Assembly: GCA_002162755.1 (NCBI GenBank)
Contig: MAAS01000029.1
Span: 99,033 to 163,032 of the forward strand
Direction of reading: 5' to 3'
Length of the DNA stretch: 64,000 nucleotides
Source: Gammaproteobacteria bacterium 50_400_T64
Lineage (GTDB): Bacteria > Pseudomonadota > Gammaproteobacteria > Pseudomonadales > Porticoccaceae
Below are positions 24,356 to 33,621 of this stretch, piece by piece (position 1 is the stretch's first letter; the number at the start of each line of letters is the position of its first letter). The notes under the pieces were generated by a model. That model saw only the letters and a list, made by a program, of their open reading frames with translations. It had not been told where the DNA came from and did no database searches. A program made the position numbers and the translations under genes.

Positions 24356-25639
24356 ATGGTAGCGACAAAGCAACCGGCTGCGTTAAGCGTTGAATTAATT
24401 CGTCAGTATTTTGTGGATGGGGCGACAGTCCTTATCAGTGGTGGCTGTGGTCAGCCCGATGCAGTATTGGATAGGGTGGCAGAGGCGGCACTGAGTAGCC
24501 AAATTCGTATTATCGACTGTTCGGTACCGGGTATGACGACAACGGATCTTGACCGCTTGTCGAGCCAGGCTATTTTAAATACCGGTTTTTTCCTCGGTGC
24601 TTATCGACCTTTCTACGAGCAGGGCCGACTGGAATATGTGCCGGCCTATCACTCGGCGCGCTACCGGGCGATAGAAGAAGATTACAATATCAATATTGTT
24701 GTGATTAAGCTGTCAGAGCCGAATGAGCACGGTGTTTGCAGTGCTAGCTTGCATGCTGATTATTCCCGAGAGTTACTTAATAAAACGGATATATTGATTG
24801 CTGAAATTAATCCTAATATGCCGTTTATTAGCGATGCCTTGCAAATACCGCTGACGGACATCGACTACACCGTGGCAGCAAATGGCCCGCTACGGGAATA
24901 CAGTGTTGCAGCGGGTAGCGACCTGGATCTGGTGATTGCCAAGCATATCGCGGCATTGGTTGATGACGGTGACTGCATTCAGCTGGGTATTGGTGCATTG
25001 CCTGTCTCTATACTGCAGACCCTCGGAGATAAACAAAACCTTGGCGTTCACACCGGCTTACTGACGGAGGCTTTTGTGCCCTTGGTTGAGGCTGGTGTCG
25101 TCAACGGCAGCAAGAAAAGCATCGATAAAGGCAAGATAACGACGGGCGTTATTGCCGGTAGCCGTGAGTTTTACCGGTGGTGCGCGGATTATCCTGACTT
25201 GTCGATGCGGCCTGTTTCGTACACGCATAGTGCGGGTGTGCTGGCGCAGATCGATAATTTGGTGGCGATTAACACCACGCTTGAAATTGACCTCTTCGGG
25301 CAAATCAACAGCGAAATCATTAAAGGTAAGCAAATCGGTGGCGGCGGTGGGCTGGTGGACTTTTTACGCGGCGCGCGTTCGTCCCGTGGTGGGCGCAGTA
25401 TTATTGCTCTGCAATCTACAGCTAAGGGCGGCAGTATTTCGAAGATTGCACCTCTGTTGAAAACAGCGCCAGTGACGGCCATTCGCAATGACGTGGATTA
25501 TGTGGTGACGGAGTACGGGGTTGCACGTTTGTCGAATCTTTCCGTCGATAAGCGTGCTGAAGCACTGATCGCTATTGCTCATCCGGACTTCCGTGAGACG
25601 CTGGTAAGCGAGTGGGAAGCGTTAATGTCGTCTTTTTAG
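24356..25639 (+). CDS. Acetyl-CoA hydrolase/transferase family CoA-transferase
   Basis: A 427-residue protein of the acetyl-CoA hydrolase/transferase family (relatives: 4-hydroxybutyrate CoA-transferase, succinyl-CoA:acetate transferases). Glu310 in LEIDLFGQINSE sits at the position of the glutamate that forms the CoA thioester intermediate. Glycine-rich CoA-binding loops QLGIGALP and GGGGGLVDFLRGA are present. It would move CoA between carboxylic acids in the cytoplasm; the substrate cannot be told. It is monocistronic, ending before a strong terminator. Confidence 0.88.
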   Translation: MVATKQPAALSVELIRQYFVDGATVLISGGCGQPDAVLDRVAEAALSSQIRIIDCSVPGMTTTDLDRLSSQAILNTGFFLGAYRPFYEQGRLEYVPAYHSARYRAIEEDYNINIVVIKLSEPNEHGVCSASLHADYSRELLNKTDILIAEINPNMPFISDALQIPLTDIDYTVAANGPLREYSVAAGSDLDLVIAKHIAALVDDGDCIQLGIGALPVSILQTLGDKQNLGVHTGLLTEAFVPLVEAGVVNGSKKSIDKGKITTGVIAGSREFYRWCADYPDLSMRPVSYTHSAGVLAQIDNLVAINTTLEIDLFGQINSEIIKGKQIGGGGGLVDFLRGARSSRGGRSIIALQSTAKGGSISKIAPLLKTAPVTAIRNDVDYVVTEYGVARLSNLSVDKRAEALIAIAHPDFRETLVSEWEALMSSF

Positions 25640-25727
25640 CGAGCTTAGTTTAACGGAGATAGCTTGGCTGTACTGAGGAATAACTCGGTGTAGACGAACG
25701 TTACTTAAGCTTATCTAATCAGTACAT

Positions 25728-25759
25728 AAGGCCGACAATTTTTCTTGTCGGCCTTTTTT
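25728..25759 (+). terminator. Intrinsic terminator after the CoA-transferase gene
   Basis: Perfect 11-bp arms (aaggccgacaa 25728-25738; ttgtcggcctt 25745-25755) with a six-base loop and a T run (25754-25759). Confidence 0.92.
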
Positions 25760-25871
25760 GTTGTCTTGGATCAAGGGGAGCGAATATTGAACGTTAGTTC
25801 TGACAGTGATGCAGGCAGAATGCACGTTCAAAAATTATCACTACATTTTATAACTACTCGGAGAATACTCT

Positions 25872-26969
25872 ATGAAAGTCGGACATTTAATGTTGTTCCA
25901 AAATCATCCTAACCTGCCTCAAACTGATTACGATATGTATCAGAATGAGCTGGAAATCGCGCTGATGACTGAGCCTCTCGGGCTGGACTCCATTTGGGCG
26001 GTAGAGCATCACTTTACTGATTACACTGTCAGCCCTGATATCCCCCAGTTCTTGGCCTTTATGGCGGGTCAGACTTCGCGTATTAGTCTGGGTACGGCGG
26101 CGCTGATCTTGCCCTGGCATAAAGACCCCATTCGTTTGGCGACGAGTATGTCGATGCTGGATAACGTCTCAAAAGGCCGTGCAATGATGGGTCTGGGTCG
26201 TGGTTTGGCGCAAATCGAATATGATGGATTTGGCATTGATATGGCCGAGTCACGTGACCGTATGAACGAATCAGCAGCGCTGATTATTGAAGCACTTGAT
26301 ACCGGCTTTATGGAAGGTGACGGCCCCTACTTTAAACAGCCGCGTCGTGAAATTCGTCCGCGTCCTTTCAAGTCTTTTAAAGATCGCACCTTGATTGTTT
26401 CCATGTCTCCCGACACAGCACCGCATGCGGCCAAGCTTGGCGGTGCCATCATGACCTTCGCCATTGGTCCCTGGGAAAGCCGTGCCAAGGAAATTGATAT
26501 CTGGCGTGAGCACTACCAGCGCGAGCAAGGCTGTAAAGCGCCACCCACCAGTGCAAACCTGTTTGTGATCTGCGATAAGGACCCCAAGAAAGCTGAAGAA
26601 ATGGCCTATAAGTACATGTCTGACTACTGGATTTCAGCCATGGCTCACTATGAAATTACCGGCGAGCACTTTGCTTCGAAAGGTGGCGGTGCTTATGACT
26701 TCTACCATGAAGCGGCAAAATCGGCGCGTGCTGCCGGTGATGATGCGATGGGCAAGGGCTTTGCTGATCTGCAAATTTGGGGTACACCTGAGCAGTGCCT
26801 GGAAAAGATACAGGGTATTCAGGATCATATTGGCGCTATGAATATGAACGCCTCCTTTAGCTTTGCTGGCATGCCTTATGACTATGCCAAGAAGAGCATG
26901 ACCCTCTTTGCGGAAGAAGTTGTTCCTGTTGTACAGAAGTGGGATACAGAGAATCATAAAGTAGCTTAA
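25872..26969 (+). CDS. LLM-class flavin-dependent monooxygenase (luciferase-like), copy 1
   Basis: A 365-residue TIM-barrel protein of the bacterial luciferase-like family. Markers are the opening strand MKVGHLMLFQN, the SIWAVEHHFTDY segment (EHH motif of the flavin site), LGTAALILPWH and DNVSKGRAMMGLGRG. Such enzymes use reduced FMN and O2 to oxidise organic substrates. A clear paralogue lies at 29433-30524, with the same EHHFT.Y and GRGLA motifs and the same C-terminal layout. Copy 1 has its own terminator and probably its own promoter. The substrate is unknown. Confidence 0.9.
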   Translation: MKVGHLMLFQNHPNLPQTDYDMYQNELEIALMTEPLGLDSIWAVEHHFTDYTVSPDIPQFLAFMAGQTSRISLGTAALILPWHKDPIRLATSMSMLDNVSKGRAMMGLGRGLAQIEYDGFGIDMAESRDRMNESAALIIEALDTGFMEGDGPYFKQPRREIRPRPFKSFKDRTLIVSMSPDTAPHAAKLGGAIMTFAIGPWESRAKEIDIWREHYQREQGCKAPPTSANLFVICDKDPKKAEEMAYKYMSDYWISAMAHYEITGEHFASKGGGAYDFYHEAAKSARAAGDDAMGKGFADLQIWGTPEQCLEKIQGIQDHIGAMNMNASFSFAGMPYDYAKKSMTLFAEEVVPVVQKWDTENHKVA

Positions 26970-26990
26970 CTGACACTGATTCTCGTAGAC

Positions 26991-27018
26991 AAACGGTGGC
27001 CTAGGCCACCGTTTTTTT
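26991..27018 (+). terminator. Intrinsic terminator after LLM copy 1
   Basis: Perfect 11-bp arms (aaacggtggcc 26991-27001; ggccaccgttt 27004-27014) with a tight loop and seven Ts. Confidence 0.92.
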
Positions 27019-27218
27019 GTCTAACCATTATCTTCAGTCGTCGCTACTATCGGGCATTAAATGCAACTGGCATATAAAAATAAGCTGACTTGTGACTTGA
27101 GTCCGAGACGTGTTTCTGGCGCGGGGCTATTCTTCTTGCCTCATGTGGTGTCAGTGTGAAAAAAGCTCTAGCTTGATCGCCACGATAATAATAGCTTCAT
27201 AATTTATGGGCAGTGTTA

Positions 27219-27593
27219 ATGAGTGTTGCGTTACTAATCGTTGATGATTCTGGCTTTTCTCGCAAGGCGATGTTGAAATCCTTGCCGGAAGCCTGGGATG
27301 TGGATATTACCCAAGCGACCAATGGTGAAGAGGCTTTAGAGGCTTTACGGAAGGGCTTGGGTGAGGTGGTACTACTTGACCTCACTATGCCGGTACTCGA
27401 TGGATTTGGTGTGCTAGAAGGCATTCGCGATGAGGGGCTGACGGCAAAGGTGGTGGTGGTATCTGCGGATATCCAGCCCAAGGCCAAATTAAGAGTAATT
27501 ACACTCGGTGCTCTGGCCTTTCTGCAAAAACCCTTTAATAAAGAATCATTGGCAGCCACCCTGGCTGAATGTGGGGTTTACAGTGAAGATTGA
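27219..27593 (+). CDS. Single-domain CheY-like response regulator
   Basis: A 124-residue receiver domain from ATG 27219; a GTG at 27213 would add two residues. Asp9-Asp10 and the phospho-acceptor Asp54 (LLDLTMP), the VVVVSAD strand and Lys in FLQKPF form the usual phosphorylation site. There is no output domain. The stop overlaps the start of the CheC-like gene by 11 bases, so it is the first gene of a three-gene signalling operon. A histidine kinase is not in the window. Confidence 0.93.
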   Translation: MSVALLIVDDSGFSRKAMLKSLPEAWDVDITQATNGEEALEALRKGLGEVVLLDLTMPVLDGFGVLEGIRDEGLTAKVVVVSADIQPKAKLRVITLGALAFLQKPFNKESLAATLAECGVYSED

Positions 27594-28197
27594 ACCCTTA
27601 AATGAAGAAGAGAATGAAATCCTCCAGGAAGTTATCAATATTGGTATGGGCCAGGCGGGAGCATCCTTGGCCAAGCTACTAGATACCTTTGTTAACTTAT
27701 CCGTTCCTCGGGTGAGCTGGGTCAATGACGATGACTTTGTATCGAAAGTCGGCCAGCTGGTTGAAGGTAGCGATGACAGTTGGTCTGGTGTGCGCCAGGC
27801 TTTTTATAATCAGCTGGAAGGCGAGGCTTTTGCTATCTACGGGGCCAATGGCTGTAATCAGTTATCAGGTTTGATGGGCTATGACGAGAGTGAGGATATG
27901 GCCCAGGAGGAGTTGCTACTTGATGTCACTAATATTTTGATTGGTGCCTGTTTGATGGGCGTTGCCAAGCAAATTGGCAAGCAGCTGGATTTTGCCGCCC
28001 CAAGCCTGGTGGGGATTGACAAGCCTATTAAAGAACTCCTTTACAGTAGAGATCGGGAGTGGGATCAATGCCTGCTTATCGAGGTGAATTTTCATTTAGA
28101 AGAAAGTAATTTTTCCTGCCATTTGGTGATGCTAATGTCAGAGGCATCTATTGAACAGTTACGCAGTGGTTTGATCAGTTTTATGGAAAGTTATTAA
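27583..28197 (+). CDS. CheC/CheX-like phosphatase
   Basis: A 204-residue CheC-family protein starting at GTG 27583, which overlaps the end of the response regulator gene. Two copies of the catalytic pattern are visible: EVINIGMGQAG (Glu16, Asn19) and LDVTNILIGAC. CheC proteins dephosphorylate CheY-P. Here the likely partner is the adjacent receiver protein. A longer frame from 27508 would run through the neighbour in another frame and is not the real start. The next gene's ATG follows the stop with no gap. Confidence 0.85.
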   Translation: MKIEPLNEEENEILQEVINIGMGQAGASLAKLLDTFVNLSVPRVSWVNDDDFVSKVGQLVEGSDDSWSGVRQAFYNQLEGEAFAIYGANGCNQLSGLMGYDESEDMAQEELLLDVTNILIGACLMGVAKQIGKQLDFAAPSLVGIDKPIKELLYSRDREWDQCLLIEVNFHLEESNFSCHLVMLMSEASIEQLRSGLISFMESY

Positions 28198-29148
28198 ATG
28201 ACAGGCGCACTCGGTGATTCTAGTCTGGGTTTCATTATTGATCGTGTGGATGTGGGTATTTTGGTGGTCACCGAAAATCTCGAAGTGGTTTTATGGAATC
28301 GCTTTATGGAGGCCAATAGTAAGGTGTCTACAGAGTCGATAGTCGGTAATAATCTGCTGGAATCGTTTCCCGACCTGCCGGGCAAGTGGCTTGAAAAAAA
28401 GGTCAGAAGCGTTCAGTTACTAAAAAATTTCGCCTTTACTTCCTGGCAGCAGCGGCCCTATCTTTTCCACTTCAAACACCATCGGCCCATTACCGGCGGT
28501 GTGACCCATATGTACCAGAATTGTACGTTTATACCTTTTGAGGGTTCCGACGGAGAAAGCCTGGTATGTATCACCTTATTTGATGTTACTGATACGGCAA
28601 TTTCTCATCAAGAAGTGCAACAAGCCCATGCCGATCTTGAGGAGCTTAGCCATAGGGACCCACTAACAGGCATCTACAACCGACGTTTTATGGAAGCTGA
28701 ACTCGACAAGGAATTTAAGCGTGTAGCGCGTTACGGTGGCAAGTTATCAGTGTTGTTTCTTGACCTGGATTTTTTCAAGAAGGTAAATGATACCTACGGT
28801 CATCAGGCGGGGGATCAGGTCTTGATTGAGGTAACACAAAGAATAAATGATATCGTTAGAACGACAGATTATCTGGCTCGTTATGGCGGTGAAGAGTTCG
28901 CAATTATTCTACCGGAGACTGATACTACTGGCGGTTTAATTTTTGCAAATCGGATCAGGGAAGTGATCGAAAAAACGCCCGTACACTTTGGCGAGCATGT
29001 CATACCGGTAACGGCCAGTTTGGGGTTAAGTGAATATTGCGAGGGTGTCGAAAGCTATGACGCGCTATTAGACCAGAGCGACCAAGCACTTTATATGGCA
29101 AAGAAACAGGGACGTAATCGCGTCGTTTGTTTTTTGCCTGATATGTAA
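28198..29148 (+). CDS. PAS-GGDEF diguanylate cyclase
   Basis: A 316-residue protein with an N-terminal PAS-like sensor (about 8-135) and a C-terminal GGDEF domain. The active site is GGEEF (230-234), and an inhibitory RxxD site lies five residues before it (Arg221-Asp224), so it should make cyclic di-GMP with product inhibition. No membrane segment is visible. It directly abuts the CheC-like gene. The order receiver, CheC phosphatase, PAS-GGDEF suggests one pathway in which the phospho-state of the receiver tunes c-di-GMP output. Confidence 0.94.
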   Translation: MTGALGDSSLGFIIDRVDVGILVVTENLEVVLWNRFMEANSKVSTESIVGNNLLESFPDLPGKWLEKKVRSVQLLKNFAFTSWQQRPYLFHFKHHRPITGGVTHMYQNCTFIPFEGSDGESLVCITLFDVTDTAISHQEVQQAHADLEELSHRDPLTGIYNRRFMEAELDKEFKRVARYGGKLSVLFLDLDFFKKVNDTYGHQAGDQVLIEVTQRINDIVRTTDYLARYGGEEFAIILPETDTTGGLIFANRIREVIEKTPVHFGEHVIPVTASLGLSEYCEGVESYDALLDQSDQALYMAKKQGRNRVVCFLPDM

Positions 29149-29432
29149 CTTAGAGCAACTTTACACCTCTCCTGAGCTACCCCGCCCGCTCCTCGTTGTT
29201 CATCTATTACCACAAATTCTATAGCCTCTAATTCTTGAGGCGGATTTTCGCCAGATTGTTTTTCACTCGTAGTGCTGCCTATTATTTCTCTCTCTAGAAT
29301 TGAGACCCTTCATAGCTCGGCTTTACTTGGCAGTAGCCAGGCTATACCCTCGGGTCGAGATTGATATAAAAACTGTACTGAACGCAAAGTTCTCGAATAA
29401 ATAACAACATTTGACTTAGCGAGGAGATAAAC

Positions 29433-30524
29433 ATGAAAGTAGGACTGTCCTGTATTTTTCAAAACCCCTGGAATAATCTTAATGACCACGACGTGTACCA
29501 GCACGAAGTACGTATTGCCTCTCAGGCGGAGGCCCTAGGCTACGATTCCATCTGGGGAGTAGAGCATCACTTTACCGGCTATACCATGTGCCCCGATGTT
29601 ATTCAGTGGTTGTCGTTTATGGCCGGTAAAACTGAGAAAGTTGAACTTGGATCAATGGCGGTCATCCTGCCCTGGCACGACCCGGTGCGGGTCGCCGAAC
29701 AGTTTTCTATGCTCGATAACTTGTCGAATGGCCGCTCGATTATTGGTTTTGGTCGCGGCCTGGCGCGTGTTGAGTTTGATACCTTCGGGCTTAATCAAAG
29801 TGATGCCCGCGAGACCTTTATGGAATCGGCAAAAATGGTGCTGGAAGGCCTTGAGAAAGGTTATTGCGAGCTCGACGGTGAACTGGTTAAGCAACCCAAA
29901 GCACCCATTCGTCCAGCACCGATCAAAAGCTTTAAAGGCCGAAGCTATGCGGCTTCCATGTCGCCCGACTCCATTCTCGGCATGGCTGAGCTGGGTTTGG
30001 GCTTACTGCTGATTCCCCACAAGCCCTGGGAAGAAGTTGCCGTTGATATAGCGCGCTACAGTGAATTATTTAATAAAGTACATGGTACCAATCCACCGGC
30101 ACCACTGGCAGCGTGCTGGACCTATTGCCACGAAGACGAAAATGTTGCAAAAGAAGCCGCCTATAAATACATGACCGGCTACTGGCAAAGCGTGATCGAC
30201 CATTACGAAATGAATCAGGATTACTTCAAAAAACGTAAAGGCTATGAATATTACGGTGATATGTCGGATGTGATTAATGATGTCGGTCGCGATACCATTG
30301 CCGAAATGTTTATGAGCTTGCAGGTTTGGGGAACGCCCGAGCAGTGCTATCAGAAAATTGTCGATATCCAAAGTAAGATTGGTAACAACGGTTTTAATGG
30401 TGTATTTAGTTATGCTGATATGCCTTTTGATATGGCCGAGGATAGCTTTAAACTCTTCAGTAAAGAAGTATTGCCCAGGTTGAAAAAACTACCTGATATT
30501 GATGCTCTCAATAATGCTGCCTGA
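29433..30524 (+). CDS. LLM-class flavin-dependent monooxygenase (luciferase-like), copy 2
   Basis: A 363-residue paralogue of the enzyme at 25872-26969 with matching motifs (SIWGVEHHFTGY, LGSMAVILPWH, DNLSNGRSIIGFGRG, DMPFDMA near the end). A strong ribosome-binding sequence (gaggag) lies before the ATG at 29433. The two copies are clearly diverged and probably differ in substrate. It is followed by its own terminator and then by the cyclase-family gene. Confidence 0.9.
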   Translation: MKVGLSCIFQNPWNNLNDHDVYQHEVRIASQAEALGYDSIWGVEHHFTGYTMCPDVIQWLSFMAGKTEKVELGSMAVILPWHDPVRVAEQFSMLDNLSNGRSIIGFGRGLARVEFDTFGLNQSDARETFMESAKMVLEGLEKGYCELDGELVKQPKAPIRPAPIKSFKGRSYAASMSPDSILGMAELGLGLLLIPHKPWEEVAVDIARYSELFNKVHGTNPPAPLAACWTYCHEDENVAKEAAYKYMTGYWQSVIDHYEMNQDYFKKRKGYEYYGDMSDVINDVGRDTIAEMFMSLQVWGTPEQCYQKIVDIQSKIGNNGFNGVFSYADMPFDMAEDSFKLFSKEVLPRLKKLPDIDALNNAA

Positions 30525-30556
30525 ACAAAGGTAAATTATCTGACATTTTATTAATT

Positions 30557-30587
30557 ATAAGCCCCGTACTTGCGGGGCTTATTTTTT
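30557..30587 (+). terminator. Intrinsic terminator after LLM copy 2
   Basis: Perfect 10-bp arms (ataagccccg 30557-30566; cggggcttat 30573-30582) with a six-base loop and a T run. Confidence 0.92.
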
Positions 30588-30663
30588 CTAGTCAATAATT
30601 CAATGGCATCTGAAAAACGAATAACACTTTAAAATAAGCTGAATAATAAATAAGGTGATCAGT

Positions 30664-31623
30664 ATGAAAAATAAACTGCAGTGTTTCAGAAAGGCCGCAA
30701 TGGCGGTGTTTTTAAGCATAGGTGTGCTGGATACTCAGCTTCATGCTGAGGAATGTAAGCCTGTTAAGTGGGGTGCGGATGATGAGATTGGTTCGGCTAA
30801 CCTGGTAACACCGAAAAGTGTTTTGTTGGCCTCGCAGCTCATTAAAAAAGGTAAGACCCAACATTTGGGTATTATTATTGACAAAGACACGCCTGCCTTT
30901 GGCCCGCGTTCACTTAATTTGCAAATTGTGCAGCCGGGTCAGGAGTGGGGCCGCGAAGCGTTCCCCAATGGTTTCAACTACAACGATGACGTGTTTCAGG
31001 GCTGGTTTGGCATTGGTTCTCAGCTCGATGGTCTTGGTCACGTTGGACAACACCAAGTGTTTTATAACTGCCACAAGGGCCCTGATTTTGTCACCACTAC
31101 CGGCGTGACGAAAATGGGTATCGAAAAAGTACCGCCTATTGTTGCTCGCGGTATCGTGCTCGATATGGCCGCTTACCACGGTGTCGAATATATGAAAGCC
31201 GGGGAGCTAATTAAGGTAGAGGATGTTAAGGCTGTTGCAATAAAGCAGAGTACGCCCATTCGTGAAGGCGACGTTGTACTTTTTCACACTGGCTGGACTG
31301 ACGCGATGATGGCAAAAGACCCGAGTACCTGGGGTAGTAAAGAACCTGGTATTTCTGAAGCCACCGCAAAATATCTGGCGCAGAAAAATGTTGTTGCCGT
31401 GGGTGCCGATACCTGGGGTGTCGACCCGGTACCGCCTGAGGTGGAAGGCAACCTCTTTGCAGGCCACATTACCTTGCTACTACACAACGGTATTTATTTG
31501 CTCGAAACGATGAATACGGGTGTATTAGTGCGCGATAATGCCCACGAGTTTTTCTTTGTGCTGGGTGTACCTCGGGTACGCGGTGCCGTGCAGGCGATGA
31601 TTGATCCGATTGCCATTTATTAA
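30664..31623 (+). CDS. Secreted cyclase-family hydrolase (kynurenine formamidase-like)
   Basis: A 319-residue protein of the metal-dependent cyclase family from ATG 30664, which has aaggtga just upstream; a GTG at 30655 is less likely. A signal peptide (cleavage after LHA, about residue 28) predicts a periplasmic location. The metal motif usually written HxGTHxDxPxH appears as SQLDGLGHVG, similar to the variant seen in many long family members. The stop codon TAA is formed by the outer end of a 220-bp inverted-repeat element, so the original 3' end may have been altered by insertion. Confidence 0.82.
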   Translation: MKNKLQCFRKAAMAVFLSIGVLDTQLHAEECKPVKWGADDEIGSANLVTPKSVLLASQLIKKGKTQHLGIIIDKDTPAFGPRSLNLQIVQPGQEWGREAFPNGFNYNDDVFQGWFGIGSQLDGLGHVGQHQVFYNCHKGPDFVTTTGVTKMGIEKVPPIVARGIVLDMAAYHGVEYMKAGELIKVEDVKAVAIKQSTPIREGDVVLFHTGWTDAMMAKDPSTWGSKEPGISEATAKYLAQKNVVAVGADTWGVDPVPPEVEGNLFAGHITLLLHNGIYLLETMNTGVLVRDNAHEFFFVLGVPRVRGAVQAMIDPIAIY

Positions 31624-31839
31624 CAGGCTGTTGAAATTCTGCTGCCTCGGTCATCTATTGCGTCGCCTAAAGCGCCTATTTTTGGTAAAACCAAGATCAA
31701 AGTACCCGCCGCACTTTGCGGGGCAGGCACTGCTCATTTATACGAGTACCAAAAATAGGTCTCATGAGAGGAACTCCGCTTTTTCGCTTGGTGTTGCCTT
31801 GTATTTGGCTTGGCTCAGAGAATTTCAATAACCTGTTAA
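31620..31839. mobile_element. MITE-like inverted-repeat element (220 bp)
   Basis: The ends are inverted repeats: ttaacagg (31620-31627) against cctgttaa (31832-31839), with imperfect pairing continuing to about 22 bases (ttgaaattct at left, agaatttcaa at right). A second, perfect 13-bp inverted pair lies inside (cctatttttggta 31675-31687; taccaaaaatagg 31747-31759). There is no coding capacity for a transposase. This fits a small non-autonomous element. Its left end overlaps the stop codon of the upstream gene. No clear target duplication is visible. Confidence 0.6.
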
Positions 31840-31957
31840 ATACGAAACAGTAAGCGTAAATTCAGTCTAAAACGCTCGAGGTCTAATGGGTGATGCCTTA
31901 GGTTTCGTTGTTTGTACGGGCTTGGTAAATATTAATCTTTAAGAGCTGGAGTTTTTT

Positions 31958-33526
31958 ATGGACTCATTACAAATATGGGCCTGGGTGTTTTTGTTTCTTT
32001 ATGTCGGCGCGATGATTGGTTTTGGTTATCTCGGTATGCGGCAGGTGCAAAACAGTGACGACTTTTCCACGGCACGTGGTGGGTACGGCATGTGGTTTCT
32101 GGCCTTTGCGATGACGGCGACAACCGCATCGGGGGCGACCTTTCTGGGTATTCCCGGCCTGGGTTATAAGTTTGGCCTACCAGCCCTCGGCTATGCGCTG
32201 GTTTACCCCTTCGCCGTTTATCTGGGTGTCTGGTTGTGTTTCAGACAGGTGCAAAAAGCGGGCAATGCCTTTGGCAATCGTTCTATTCCTGAGTTTATTG
32301 GCGATCGTTATCAGTCTGATGTTTTGCGCATCATTGTCGCCGTATTCTCCATTGTGCTGTTGTTCTACCTTGCCGCTCAGCTATTGGCCGGTCTGGTGAT
32401 GTTTGAGCAAATGCTTGGTCTCGATGCTTTTTGGGCCCTGACGGTAACCATTTTAGTGTTGCTGGTTTACGTGGTGTTGGGTGGTGCCCACGCCGACATT
32501 CTCACCGATGGTGTACAGGGCGCGATGATGCTGGGCGTGGCCATTGCCATTGTCGTGATGTTTGTTAACGGTTTTGGGGTGGATGGTGGCCTGGATGGGG
32601 TATTGGCACGCCTGCAGAATTTAGATCCAAAAATGGTGGGTGTCTATTATGAAGGTTCAGGCATTCTCGATTCTACCTGGGATTTCGTGGCTATTTTTCT
32701 CGCGCATTTATCTTTAGGCATGTTGCCCCATATTGGCAATAAAGTCTGGGCTTTAAAAGAAGGGGTAGGGCGTACTCGTTTTCTACTACTCTGTTTGATC
32801 TTTGGTGTTGTATTGTCCGCGATGATCTTTGGTGGCGTATTGGCACGTGCCGTGTTGGGTGATGAATTGCTCACTAGTCCTGGTGGCCCTAATCAGGCGA
32901 TACCGGCCTTGTTTATAGCGCTATTTCCCCAGTGGTTAGCCGCATTGTTGGGCGTCGCTATTTTATCAGCAATTATGTCCACGGCTGATGGATTGGTGAT
33001 TTCCACCTCGCAAGTGTTTGCCAACGATATTTATCGACGCTCACTGTCCAAAGTGCTGCACCCCAATGCCAGCGAAGAAGAGGTTGATCATCATGTGCTG
33101 AAAATAAGCCGTTGGGGCATCGTCGTCGTTTTGCTCGGTGCGGGAGTGCTCGCCTGGCACTCTATCGGGCAGAATATTGCCCTAATGGTTTGGGCGGGCC
33201 TGGGTGGCATGATGGCGGCACTTGCGGGGCCTTTAATCCTCGGCGTATTTTGGCGGGGTGTGACTAAGCAGGGCGCAATCTGGGGCTTCGTGATCGGGGC
33301 CGTTTTGTTTACGGTGTTGCGTAATGCCTGGTTGCCTGTCGGTGATGCTGGCGGCAACGTACTTCAGCAGGGTTTATTCTGGATGAATAGCCAGGCGAAT
33401 AATCCTTTTGCTTGTGCAACCGTCGGTGAAGGTGTTTCTGTATTGACGACTGTTGTGGTGTCACTGTTTAGCGCACCTTTGCCCAAAGCGCATCTCGATA
33501 AAGTATTTGGTGAAAGTACAGCCTAA
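31958..33526 (+). CDS. Sodium:solute symporter (SSS family)
   Basis: A 522-residue inner-membrane protein with about 13 helices and SSS motifs (ATTASGATFLGIPGLGYKFG; AAILSAIMSTADGLVISTSQVFANDIY, the sodium-site helix region). It should import a small organic solute with sodium; substrate unknown. It follows the cyclase gene with the inverted-repeat element between, and ends before a strong bidirectional terminator. Confidence 0.92.
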   Translation: MDSLQIWAWVFLFLYVGAMIGFGYLGMRQVQNSDDFSTARGGYGMWFLAFAMTATTASGATFLGIPGLGYKFGLPALGYALVYPFAVYLGVWLCFRQVQKAGNAFGNRSIPEFIGDRYQSDVLRIIVAVFSIVLLFYLAAQLLAGLVMFEQMLGLDAFWALTVTILVLLVYVVLGGAHADILTDGVQGAMMLGVAIAIVVMFVNGFGVDGGLDGVLARLQNLDPKMVGVYYEGSGILDSTWDFVAIFLAHLSLGMLPHIGNKVWALKEGVGRTRFLLLCLIFGVVLSAMIFGGVLARAVLGDELLTSPGGPNQAIPALFIALFPQWLAALLGVAILSAIMSTADGLVISTSQVFANDIYRRSLSKVLHPNASEEEVDHHVLKISRWGIVVVLLGAGVLAWHSIGQNIALMVWAGLGGMMAALAGPLILGVFWRGVTKQGAIWGFVIGAVLFTVLRNAWLPVGDAGGNVLQQGLFWMNSQANNPFACATVGEGVSVLTTVVVSLFSAPLPKAHLDKVFGESTA

Positions 33527-33550
33527 CGATTGATTTATTTTTTGGTATTA

Positions 33551-33577
33551 AAAAACCCGGCAATTGCCGGGTTTTTT
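33551..33577. terminator. Bidirectional terminator between symporter and DUF1302 genes
   Basis: A perfectly symmetric stem (aaaaacccggcaa / ttgccgggttttt, 33551-33576) with A and T tracts on the two sides serves both convergent genes. Confidence 0.93.
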
Positions 33578-33621
33578 AATACTGCAGTTTAGGTCTAAGA
33601 ATTACTTAGACTACTGTCTGG

